A program made the position numbers and the translations under genes. DNA of 64,000 bases from Anastrepha obliqua (Eukaryota > Arthropoda > Insecta > Diptera > Tephritidae), in the NCBI RefSeq assembly GCF_027943255.1, contig NC_072893.1:127223784-127287783 (forward strand). Direction: 5' to 3'. Under the pieces are notes generated by a model that was not told the DNA's origin, made no database searches, and worked only from the letters and a program-made list of their open reading frames with translations. Positions 21,821 through 32,168 of the stretch are shown piece after piece. Numbering within the stretch: the stretch's first letter is position 1; every line of letters starts with the position of its first letter.

Positions 21821-22439
21821 ATTAAAAGAAAAACCAGTAAGTAAGCATCCAGGAGCACCGGTCTAGAAATTTGTTTAAGAGCGAAAATATTTTTTAGATA
21901 TTTCTTCAATAAGTTTTGCCGTTCGATATGAAAACAATTTTATGGTTTGAAATACTTTAGTATTCAGTTTAATCTCCCTGAGCATCAATAGACTTGTTCC
22001 AACGAGATTCCAATAGGGATTCCATCCCTGAAGTGAGAATCTCGTAGGGCTTTGGCATTCGTTTGAATCGAGGAAGTCGAGTGATTTTCCTTGTCCATCA
22101 CGCCAACGCACCAACTTACGACCCAGTAGTTGTGGTCGCAAAATTAATGAAAATAGGGTTACAACTCGTTTCACATCTCTTCTATTCCGCAGACTTGGCT
22201 CCCTAAGACTAATATTTGTTCTTCCATTTGAAGAAATGACTGGCGGGAAAAAGATTTTATTCAAACGAGGAGGTGATTGCAGAAACAAGTGGTTGTTTTT
22301 AGACTTGAACATATCCTATTAAGGAAGGAATCAACCAACCAGAACAGCGTTGGACGAAGTATATAAACCTAGAAATGGAATATGTCAAAAAAAAATTTAC
22401 CCCAAATTTTTAAGTAGTTTTTATTTTTACATGGGCTTT
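21821..22439. other. Unassigned DNA
   Basis: A 145-codon minus-strand frame (21875-22312) is the only long frame. It has no motif I recognise and could be decayed LINE sequence downstream of the RNase H relic at 22440-22700. Confidence 0.4.
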
Positions 22440-22700
22440 TCAAACGGCTCTCGTAAGCATCTGAATATCCGTGAAAGTACAGACATAATCTACGTGCATC
22501 AAACCACATTCTGCGGGTGTCGTGATTTCATTAAAAGCTAACAGTGCAGGCAGAAAGACCCTGTAGATGATATCCAAAAAATGTATGCAAAAGGAGATCC
22601 CACGCGGATCTTCATACACAGAATCTCCGACTTTTCTATTCAACTTCAACCCATCTGCAAAAATCGTACTTCGTCAGAGCAGCCTTTGAAATTAGGAAAC
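22440..22700 (-). pseudogene. LINE RNase H-like fragment
   Basis: The minus strand reads FFADGLKLNRKVGDSVYEDP then LLAFNEITTPAEC and CTFTDIQMLTRAV. These correspond in order to TDGS-K-x-G-x-GVY, the ELLAI helix and the TDSQAAL motif of LINE-encoded RNase H. Key acidic residues are partly replaced and no other element domain is attached. It is a relic. Confidence 0.5.
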
Positions 22701-25219
22701 TTATGAATGCTGTAGCGAAAACGAAGGTTTCTCGTGCATATGCGATAAGGTCAGGAAGCCCTAGAACTTCTGTCAGTATACTCCCTTGACTCTTGTATAT
22801 ACTCCCTTGATTGTGCTTCACCATCAGTCGAATTTCCGCACTAGTACGAGTACTGCGGGTGGAAGCTAATTCAATAATACGGAGCAGAAGCCTTGAGTGC
22901 TGTAGTGGTTATCAAATATGTTATGAGCTTTGAGGTGAAGGGCAAGCCTATTTTTATTTACTGTTGTTTTTTTTTTAATGTAACTCTCTCTCTCTCTCCC
23001 TCCCTCTCTAGAACCATATCGCAAAGTCCAATATATGCAATTTCCATTTGTTCTATTTTGAAAGTTATTTTTTATTTTAATTTTACATTGAATTTTCTGC
23101 ATAATTATATCTAAGCTATGTGGACTGTTATTGCCATCATAATAAATATCACCTGCGGTTGACCACATCTCAAAAGCAGCCAGAAGAAAGGTTTGATTCT
23201 GGTAAGCATAATGAAATATGAATTTCTTTAAACAAACAAAAGAAAAACAAAGCGTTCTGAAAACTTCAAAGCAATGCAATTAGTAAACATCCACCACAAA
23301 GAAAAAATATTTATAATACATACATACATGCGTTGCTTGTGTGCTGCCAGTAACAGTTGCCACAAAGTAGTAAACAAGTTTGACCTCAACAACCGCACGA
23401 AGACCGACCACAAAGTCAATGTCAACGTAAGATTTCAACTTAAGCAGAAGGCTAGACAAAATTGCTATCAAGTTAAGTTATAGGAAATGTAGGTGTAAGA
23501 GTATAAATATCTACTGATACAAACACATTTTGATGTGATAAAAATATATAGACTTGTGCTAAAACGTGACACCTACTTGCCCCTTTATCTAGACGCTTCA
23601 TTTCTAAGTAAACCTTTCAAATTTGCATCAAATTAAGTTCTTGTGAAATATCATGAAGACGCCTGAAAGTATGCTGCGCGGATATTGAGTGGGTGCCAGC
23701 GCAAGTAGCTGCCTTTGAAGTGATAGCAATTAAGTGGATAAAGAACCACAGGCAAAGGTGCGATAAGCGATGGGAATTAAGTTATTAGCCAGACGTGGGT
23801 GGTAAGAAAGAGAAAGAAGTGATTATTTAGTTGTAGTGGCGAAGTGAATTGAAAGACTTTTGTTTATTTACTAGTAAAAATTCACAAAACAGGAAAAATA
23901 GATACGTTTTTTACTATTTGATTCTTTTGCTAATATTCGTTATCCCTTTTTATGGGAAAATTCGAGATCACAAGTACAAAGAAAACATTTTTTTCTGAAA
24001 TTATTTTATTATTTGTGTGCTGAAAAATATGGGAGACCACAGTGAGTGTAGAAAGTATTAAGAAGTATTTTTTTTTTTTTTTGGTTTTTTTTTTTTTGTT
24101 TTACATTTATTTAAATGCACCACTGCTTAAATAACAAACTTAAATATTCTGGCAGCAGTCAACGCCAATATCGGCTATTCTTCGCGGTTATCAACTATAG
24201 AACCCGAAGAATCAACGCTACCCTCCCTAAAAGAGGTTTACGGAATTTCTTCAAAGAGAATGGCAGACTTGCCACCTTAATTCGTTATTCTGTGGTAACT
24301 TAGTCACCTTAATAAAAATTAATAAAATTTAAACCCTTAAGGCAATAATGGAAAGTCTCCATCTGCATATGCAAATAAATATTAACGACCACTTATACAA
24401 TTTAATATCAACACAATTAAATCAGATAAGGCCGAGCGAAAATAATTTGCAGTTTTCAGTTCACTCAGCGACAAATGAGTGGACGCGGTGAGTGTGGTTT
24501 TGGAAGCATATCTCCATGAAGCTATCAGACATACAGTTACAAAAAATTCATATATATGCAAAGAGCTGTACGTATGTATGTGTGCGTTTTCACGAAAACC
24601 AAATTACACAATCGCTGGTAGTGAAAACAAACAGCAACAAAGGGAAGCAAAAAACGTTTACAAGCACAAATGTGTTAATGTATGCGGACATAAAAAAGGG
24701 GTAGCTAAAATATATACAAATGAAAGCAGGTCAAAAAAATGCATAGCAATTTTCATACTTGCTCACCTTGCATGCCCTTTCGCTACCAGACAGGCAGCCA
24801 TTTACACCTGTGTATGAATGGACTGTGTGAATGGATTGAGTGTGTCTGTGTATGTGTGTCTATAGATGTGCAACTGTGTATTGAAGCCGCAGCGTAATTA
24901 ATTACACTAATTATCGCGTAATTCAAAGAGCAACGCCAACCGATTGCCCAACGTTGAAAGTAGGCATTTTGCAGGGCGAGAGGGAATGGGGAAGAGAATA
25001 AAGAGTTATACAAATTGTTGTTGTTTTGCTACAATTAAGCACCTTACGTTTGTTAGGTCGCCACTACATTTGTACTATTGTGTATTTGAACAGAAATTGG
25101 ATGCAGGATCTCGGACATAGGATGTATGTATGTGCATGTAAAAGAAGGCCGTGTGAGGAAAGGTTTAAGGAAAATATTTTGATTTGCGAAAATTGCCAAA
25201 ATAGACAATTTTTCATTTT
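22701..25219. other. Unassigned DNA with simple repeats
   Basis: It holds a CT/CCCT run (22985-23010) and a paired poly(T) tract (24068-24102), which could be the tail of a minus-strand retrocopy whose body I cannot identify. Short frames (22893-23114, 24479-24817) show no family resemblance. Confidence 0.5.
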
Positions 25220-25570
25220 GAGCTGTGTTATGTTATGTTTTGTTATGCTAGTTGAATTAGTACTTTGTTGTTTCCTTAATATTTCGTTGCATTGTATTAT
25301 GTTATATTTCCGTATGTTATACTATGTTTTGCTATGTCATACTATGTACTGTTTTATTATGCTGTGCTATGCTTTGTTATGATCTGCTTTTTATGTGTAT
25401 ATATAAATGTAGGAAACGAATTTTTATTTGGTGCTATGTTATGTTATGTTTTGTTATGCTAGTTAAATTAGTACTATGTTGAGTTATGCTATATTATGTT
25501 GCATTGTCCTATGTAATAACTTGTTATGTTGTAAAATGCTTTGTTATATTATGTTAAGTACTGTTTACAC
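25220..25570. repeat. TATGTTATG-type degenerate repeat with internal duplication
   Basis: Near-continuous permutations of TTATGTTATGCTATG occur. A block beginning GTTATGTTATGTTTTGTTAT and continuing through GCTAGTT and AATTAGTACT occurs at about 25226-25275 and again at about 25436-25482, a ~210-bp tandem duplication. The same motif, reverse-complemented, makes up 28495-29060. Confidence 0.8.
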
Positions 25571-26304
25571 TGAGGAATTTTGAGTTTTACAGCAAGAGGC
25601 TAACTATTTTCTGTCTTGACAGGTTCCGCCATTTTTTATTAACTTCCTGAAATACATATATTTAATTTCTAAATTTTCTTTTTATTATATTTTAAATAAA
25701 TGTTTGCTCCATTCCACGCTTTTTCCTACCAGTCAAACATTTCCGCCACCAACCATACATATCTCCTTCTCTATCTGTGCGCGTGCTTATGTGTCTGTAT
25801 GTTTGCTTTAATGTACCTTATTCGTACGCCATTTGTGTCCATTTCCACGCGCCCTGTTACATTTAGGTTGCATTTCAAATTCCTGTATTGTATTTTAGTC
25901 GTATGCCTGCTTTGTGTCTACCTGCGTGTGCGTGTGTGTGTGCGTATGCTTGTGTGTTAGCGTCGAATTTAACACTTCTCGCTGGCCACTGCCACCACAG
26001 ATATGGTCGAATTGCAACTGTAAGCCGCGAAATACATTTTCGCACGTCCAGGTGAGCACATAGAGCGCAATTGCGAGGTTGAGTTTTGGCAATACCTAAC
26101 ATTGCTTTCTTTGCTTGGGTATAGGTGTAAGTGGTAAATGCGGATTTGGTGGAATGGACAGTCCAGAAAGGAAGTTGAGTACTTAATAATCGTCTATTGT
26201 TGGAGGTCGTCCGTTTGCTTGTTTATTTTTGTCTATTTGGCTACAAAAGAACTGCGCTCCAAAATATTCCTACATTGATAATTTTGTTTCATTATATAGG
26301 ACTA
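25571..26304. other. Unassigned DNA
   Basis: Contains a GT/GC-rich simple repeat around 25922-25958. No gene is recognised. Confidence 0.5.
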
Positions 26305-27561
26305 TGAATAAGTTCGTGCGGTTTTTTTTCGAAATTTGAAACTTTATTGACGTAAAATGGTTACAAATTTAATATTCAAAGTATTGTCCATCGCTTACTA
26401 CTACTTTTTCCCATTTTTCTGGCAATTCACGGATTCCCTTTGTGAAAAATTCGGTCGGTTTTGCCGCAATCCACGAATCGATCCATTTTTTGACTTCATC
26501 GTAATTACGGAAGTGCTGGTCAGCCAGGCCATGTTGCATCGATCGGAAGAGATAGTAATCGGATGGCGCAAGGTCTGGACTATACGGCGGGTGGGGTAGG
26601 ACATCCCATTTGAGCGTTTCTAAGTATGTTTTGACCACTTGTGCAACATGTGGCCGAGCATTGTCATGTTGCAAAATAACTTTGTCGTGTCTATCGGCGT
26701 ATTGCGGCCGTTTTTCTCGCAGTGCTCGGCTCAAACGCATCAATTGTCGTCGGTAGACATCCCCCGTAATCGTTTCATTCGGTTTCAGTAGCTCATAATA
26801 CACAACACCCAGCTGGTCCCACCAGATACACAGCATAACCTTCAGGCCATGAATATTCTGCGCCGACGTCGATGTTGAAGCATGGCCAGGGTATCCATAC
26901 GTTGCCCGACGTTTTGGATTGTCGTAATGGACCCACTTTTCATCGCCAGTCACAATTCGATGCAAAAAACCCTTTCTTTTGTGCCGTTGAAGCAGTTGTT
27001 CGCATGCCATAAAACGGCGTTCAACGTCTCTTGGCTTCAATTCATACGGCACCCAATGGCCTACCTTTCGGATCATTTCCATGGCTTTTAAACGTTTGGA
27101 AATGGTTGATTGATCAACTCCCAAAGTTTTTGCAACCTCTTCTTGCGTTTGAGCCGGATCTTGATCGAGCAATTCCTCCAATTCGGTATCCATGAACTTT
27201 GGCGGCGCACCCTCGCGTTCTTCGTCTTCCAAGCCAAAATCACCACTTTTAAAGCGTGCTAACCACTTCTGGCACGTTCGCTCAGCTAGAGCATGCTCAC
27301 CATAAACTTCCACCAAGATACGATGACTTTCGGCTGCTTTTTTCTTCATATTAAAAAATTCCCCGCAAAAACACATTATTTGGCACGAAATTCGACATTT
27401 TCAAGTGTGGTAAAAATATTGTTGTTTACGCTTCAAATAAAAAACTTATACTGACGTTTGTGCCTTACGACAGTAGCTCTCCAATGAATGTTTGGAAATG
27501 TGGATCGATGGAATAATAATCAAGTAACGCCATCTGTTGTAAAACCGCACGAACTTATTCA
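26305..27561 (-). mobile_element. Mos1-like mariner, nearly intact
   Basis: Perfect inverted repeats of 21 bases begin TGAATAAGTTCGTGCGG at 26305 and at 27561 (reverse). TA lies outside each end (26303-26304, 27562-27563). The four bases beyond, GGAC and GTCC, are complementary, so either the target was palindromic or the inverted repeats extend further (26299-27567). The 1257-bp length, single transposase and perfect ends suggest a young copy. It differs in sequence and ends from the mariner at 15594, so it is a separate lineage of the same group. Confidence 0.93.
26369..27398 (-). CDS. Mariner transposase, one apparent N-terminal frameshift
   Basis: The likely original start is ATG at 27396-27398 (MSNFVPNNVFLR, matching the usual family N terminus). 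A run of four G (27361-27364 on the plus strand as CCCC) where three would keep the frame shifts into the long frame EFFNMKKKAAESHRILVEV, which then runs unbroken to 26369. All three catalytic residues are present: VTGDEKWVHYDNPKR, VILQHDNARPHVA and PPYSPDLAPSDYYLF (DD34D). The helix-turn-helix CQKWLARFKSGDFG and the linker GHWVPYEL are intact, and the C terminus is KWEKVVVSDGQYFEY. If the extra G is a sequencing error, this is a potentially active transposase of about 344 residues. Confidence 0.93.
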
Positions 27562-27567
27562 TAGTCC

Positions 27568-28439
27568 ATTAATAAGAAATTTAGGATTCGCTTATTTGCA
27601 ACTTACGGCCGAAATTTATATATAGTGATTCGATAGAAAAAATTACATGTTTCTGTGTATTATTTTTTCAAACATACTACCATTTACCATTTAAAGTGGT
27701 GCAAAAAGTTTCCAAAAGTTTGCTGCTATAGGATGTGCATAGACTAAAATGTTTCCCAAAAGTTACACCTACACTCAAGAGTATCCATAAAAAAGCTTGC
27801 CAGCTAATTTAGTCAGGTTCTTCATCACATCTTAAGTTCTATGGGTGACAAAAGTTCTTTCAAAAGCCCATGAATTACATTTCTTAACTAACTAAAAGCT
27901 CCTGAAAGCTCTTACATTGCTCCAAATACGCACGCACGCTAGGAAAGCAGAAGAACCAAAAAACTTGGAAAATTTAAAAATTAAAAGTTCATTGGACTTC
28001 ACCCACTGTTATCAGGCAAACTTGAATTCCACAACCATTCTTACATTGGCAATGACATTGACAGCCAGACTGGTTTAAAGCAGCATCCGCCGGTAGATAA
28101 CAAACTTCTTGGTGGAATATGTTTCATTCATGCGTTAGACAACGCTGAGAACGGGCGCCTCAGGGCTTTTAAATAGTAAAAGTCATTGTAGTGAATGTGA
28201 GAAAGAGAAATTTTTGGCGGCAAAAGTTAGAGTTAAAGTTTAAAGTGATGGAATTATTCAAGTAAATACCATCAAATGTCTGAGTGAAATGAAATAGCAA
28301 AAAAGTAAAAAAAATAAAATATAATTCAAAGCAAAATTTATATTAAAAAAAAAAAAATTTATAAAAAATATAAAATTATAAACCCAGGCAATCACTCATC
28401 CTTCAAAGCTGTTCAGGTAAAGTTTCGGCATAACAAAAG
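27568..28439. other. Unassigned AT-rich DNA
   Basis: No gene or element is recognised; A-rich tracts occur near 28305-28375. Confidence 0.5.
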
Positions 28440-29060
28440 AAAATATTTAAATCTAAAATTTCTTAAGTCAAATAAGCCGTACATCAACAGCTAGGAAATT
28501 AACATAAGAGAGCATAGCATAACAAAACATAATCAAATAAAAAAACCAACAACATAAAACGAAAATTTCTTAACGATTAAGTCAAATAAGCGTACATCAG
28601 AAGCTAGGAAATTAACATAGCATAACATAACAAATTAACATAGCATAACAAAACATAATATAAAAATGATATTTCTAAACGAGTAGGTCAAATAATCGTA
28701 CATCGTACATCAGAAAATAGAAAATTAACTTAACATAACATGGCATTACAAAACATAAAGAAAACAACGTGAAACTATAATTTCTTAACGACTAAGTCAA
28801 ATAATCTTACATCACGAACTAGAAAATTAGCATAACATAGCATAAAAAAACTTCAACATAATACCAACATAAAACGAAAATTTCTTAACGGATAAGTCAA
28901 ATAACCGAACATCAGGAGCTAGGAAATTGACATAACATAACACAGTATAACAAAACCTAACATAAGGAAATGTAACGTAACAGAACATAAAATACCATAG
29001 CCTAACATCTAATAACATAAAGAAACTTAGCATAACATATCACGACAAACATACGTGACT
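28440..29060. repeat. ~106-bp tandem repeat with AACATAACATAG tracts
   Basis: A unit with AAATTTCTTAACG, AAGTCAAATAA, CGTACATCAG and CTAGGAAATTAACAT, followed by AACATAGCATAACA runs, starts near 28455, 28561, 28668, 28776 and 28875, giving a period of 100-108. The AACATA/AGCATA motif continues to about 29050 and again at 29340-29440. It is the inverse of the TATGTTATG repeat at 25220-25570. Confidence 0.8.
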
Positions 29061-29999
29061 TCCTAATTTAAAATAAAGCCAATACAAGAAATAAAAATAA
29101 AAACATAACAGCAAGAAAAGGCGTGCTTTTTTATATTTCCTTTGCTATAGTGTACTCTTGATTTATTGTACGAAAATCAAATATGATATATAATATATAT
29201 GGAAAAAGCCATAGAACATGATATGTTGTAAGAAAAACTATGAACAAATATACTTAAGTAATACAAAAATTCTTTCATTTTTTCGTGAAGAGAGTAAAGC
29301 ATCTAACAGTGGATAAAACCTAAGATGCCGTAAAACTTAGGGTAACATAACAAACATAGCAAACATAACCAATCCAACAACCATAGTAGAACATAACAAA
29401 CATATTAAACATAATAAATATAACAAACATAATAAAGCCAACAATCATTGTAGAAGATAAAAAAACAATTTCCTGTATTTCTTATATATATATATATATT
29501 TTATTCAATGATCATAAAGCAACATCAGTGTCAAATAACTGTATCGCAGAAGATAAAAAGTCTCAATTTCGAAAACATCTAAACACAAATTGCCAACGCT
29601 AATCTTTGTTTTTTTTTTGTGTAATTTGTGAAAATTTGGCAAAAATTTGGTCGCTTTTATTGTTGTTCTTTTATAGTCGACAAATGAAATGCCCATAAAT
29701 ATGGGCAAATGAATAAATGAAAACCACAAAAGAATTACACCAAGCAGCAGCCGCTCATCCATCGTTCAACTGAACTGCACAAAACCTCATCCCAGCACTT
29801 GGAATAGGAGTTATGCTTTTATCCCACACTTTGCGGCAAAGTGAATGTAAACAGAGACGTTGCACGCATAAATTGAAAAGGTAAACAAATAAAGCAAATC
29901 TTAGAAATGAAAAAAATTGATTAGCTATATTTATCAAAAGCACACTTGGGAATAAAAGTTCATGAATTAAGGTGCCTTAGGCTTAGGCTCCACTGAAAG
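29061..29999. other. Unassigned DNA with simple repeats
   Basis: Includes further AACATA permutations at 29340-29440 and a TA dinucleotide tract at 29484-29500. No gene is recognised. Confidence 0.5.
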
Positions 30000-31700
30000 A
30001 AGAAATTTTAAAATTTTATTTATTATATTTACTGATTTCTACCAACATTTTTTGTGATAAATTCGAGTTTTTCGGGAGCTGCAATAAATTGAAAACGGCA
30101 CCGAAAATCTGCTATTATTTGAAAAGAAAATTATTTAGAAAATATATTGAGAATTGTATATAATTTCTAATTTCTATAAAAAATTTGTGTGTTAAGACAT
30201 TTTTTTAAGAGCTGAAGTAAGTTGGAAATACCGCCGTAATTCTGGTTTTTCATACCAAAACCAAACCAAATTTATTTCGAAAATTAAAAAACGATGTATT
30301 TTTAAAATTATTTAGGAATTTTATATATTTCCTGATATCTACTAAAATTTTCTAGTCTTCTGAGAAGTTCCAGAGTTTTTAAAAACTGCAAAATACGTTT
30401 TCTTTAAAAAATATTTCGCAAACTTGAAAAAGAAACTTTAAAAATATATTTAGGAAAATTTACATATTTTCTGATTTCTACAAAAACTTTTCGAGTTTTT
30501 TGAGGGTTTTAAATAGGTGAAAACAGGTTTTTTTAAAAATAAATTATTTTGAAAAAATAAAGTTTTTGAGAACTAATAAAAAATAAACAGATTTTTTTGA
30601 ATATTTCTGAATTTTAAAAAAATAAAAATAGGTTTTTTAATATACAAAATTATTTCGAAATTTTGAACAAAAAAAAATATTTTGGAAATTGATTTAGAAT
30701 TCATATATTTTTCTATTTTTAGGAAAATTTGTTGAACTAAAATAATTTTCTAGGAAATACTATAAGTTGAAAATACCACCGTTATTCCAGTTTTTCAGAA
30801 AAACAAAAGTTATTTTGAAAATTGGGGAAAAAGTTTCGAACAGTTTTTCATAAAAACAAATTTATTTTAAAAATTGGGGAAAAAATATGTTTATGGATTT
30901 TATATATTTTCAGTCTTCTGCCAAAATTTCTTTAGATTTTTGGGTATTGTAAAAAGTGTAGAATAGTTTTTCATAAAAAATTATTTAGTTAAAAAAGCTT
31001 ATTAATCATAAAAATTTATTGATAATTGACATATTTTCTGATTTTTTACAAAGTTTTTCCAAATTTTCGAGAGTTCTAAAGTGTTGGAAATAGGTTTCCT
31101 TAAAACAAATTTATTTTGAAAATTGAAAAAAAAGCGTTTTAAAAATACACATAAATATTTGGCAAAATTTATATATTTTCTGACTTGTACCAAATTTTTT
31201 TAATTTTGTTTAGAATTGTAATAATTTTAAGATAGTTTTTCATAATAAAAATAATTTACTTGGGAATTAAAAAACAAATTACTTGAAAAATTTATTTAGA
31301 ATTTATATATTTTCTGTCATAACTTCTTCCGTTAAGAAAATTTTTTTAAGAGCTGTAGAAAATTTAAGAACCCGCAGAAAATCTTGTTTGTCACGAAAAA
31401 ATAATCAGTTTGAAAAATATTTCTGATTCTATCAAAAATTGTTGTGCTAAAAAAGTTTTTTAAGAGCTGTAATAAGTTGGAATTACCACCAAACATTTAG
31501 TTTTACATACAAAAATGTATTTTAAAAATTAAAAAAAAAAAATTTGCGAAAAATATTTTTTGATTTCTATGAAACAATTTATATTAAAAATATTTTTTTC
31601 ATAAGCTATAAATAAAAGTTTCACAATAAGTTGAAAGTACCTCCGAAAATTTTGTTTTTAAAATAAGAAAATATTTATTTGGAAAATTTATTTCCAATAA
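30000..31700. repeat. Degenerate ~135-bp AT-rich tandem array
   Basis: A TATATTTTCTGATTTCTACAAAAA block, followed by TTTTTGAGAGCTGTAATAAG and a GAAAATACCACCG or TTTTTCATAAAA stretch, recurs near 30031, 30163, 30332, 30463, 30600, 30705, 30903, 31029, 31166 and 31303. Most spacings are 126-137. Copies are poorly conserved, with indels. No coding capacity. Confidence 0.75.
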
Positions 31701-32168
31701 TTGGCTGTCCGCCGTACTAAGCAAAAAATTATAATAAAAATCTCGATTTTTTAAGCATTTTCAGCTTGGCCTACTTCAGTATTAAACCTATGTTTTGTCA
31801 AAATATTTTATTGAAATCAAAACCCATACAAAGTTTGAGTTTCCATTAGAAAATGCGCATTTCTTTTTTTTTTTGGAGCCATCCTAGTGCACATACATAT
31901 GTATGTATGTATTATATATATGCAGAAGTGGCAACAAAATATTTCTGATACCCATGGCAGAAGATAGGCATGAATTCATCATTATTGCAGCTCAGGGAAT
32001 CGTGAAGAGGGAACAGGTTATGCGGATATTATTGTTTACTGTTGATTGTTAAGATTTCCTGAGTGTTGTTGAGTGAGGCCAGCATTTTTATATAAAAGTA
32101 TCATCCAGATGCGCGCTCCATTATTGGCTATTAAATACATATACACATGTATTTTTTTTTTTTTGATA
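31701..32168. other. Unassigned DNA
   Basis: Short spacer with an ACATACATATGTATGTATGT palindromic microsatellite near 31893-31913 and a T run ending at the Helitron-like left boundary. Confidence 0.5.

Noticed and set aside
24066..24303. Poly(T) pair as the tail of a minus-strand processed pseudogene or SINE
   Set aside because: The adjacent 200 bp on the minus strand show no recognisable gene or tRNA-like promoter boxes, and no target duplication was found.
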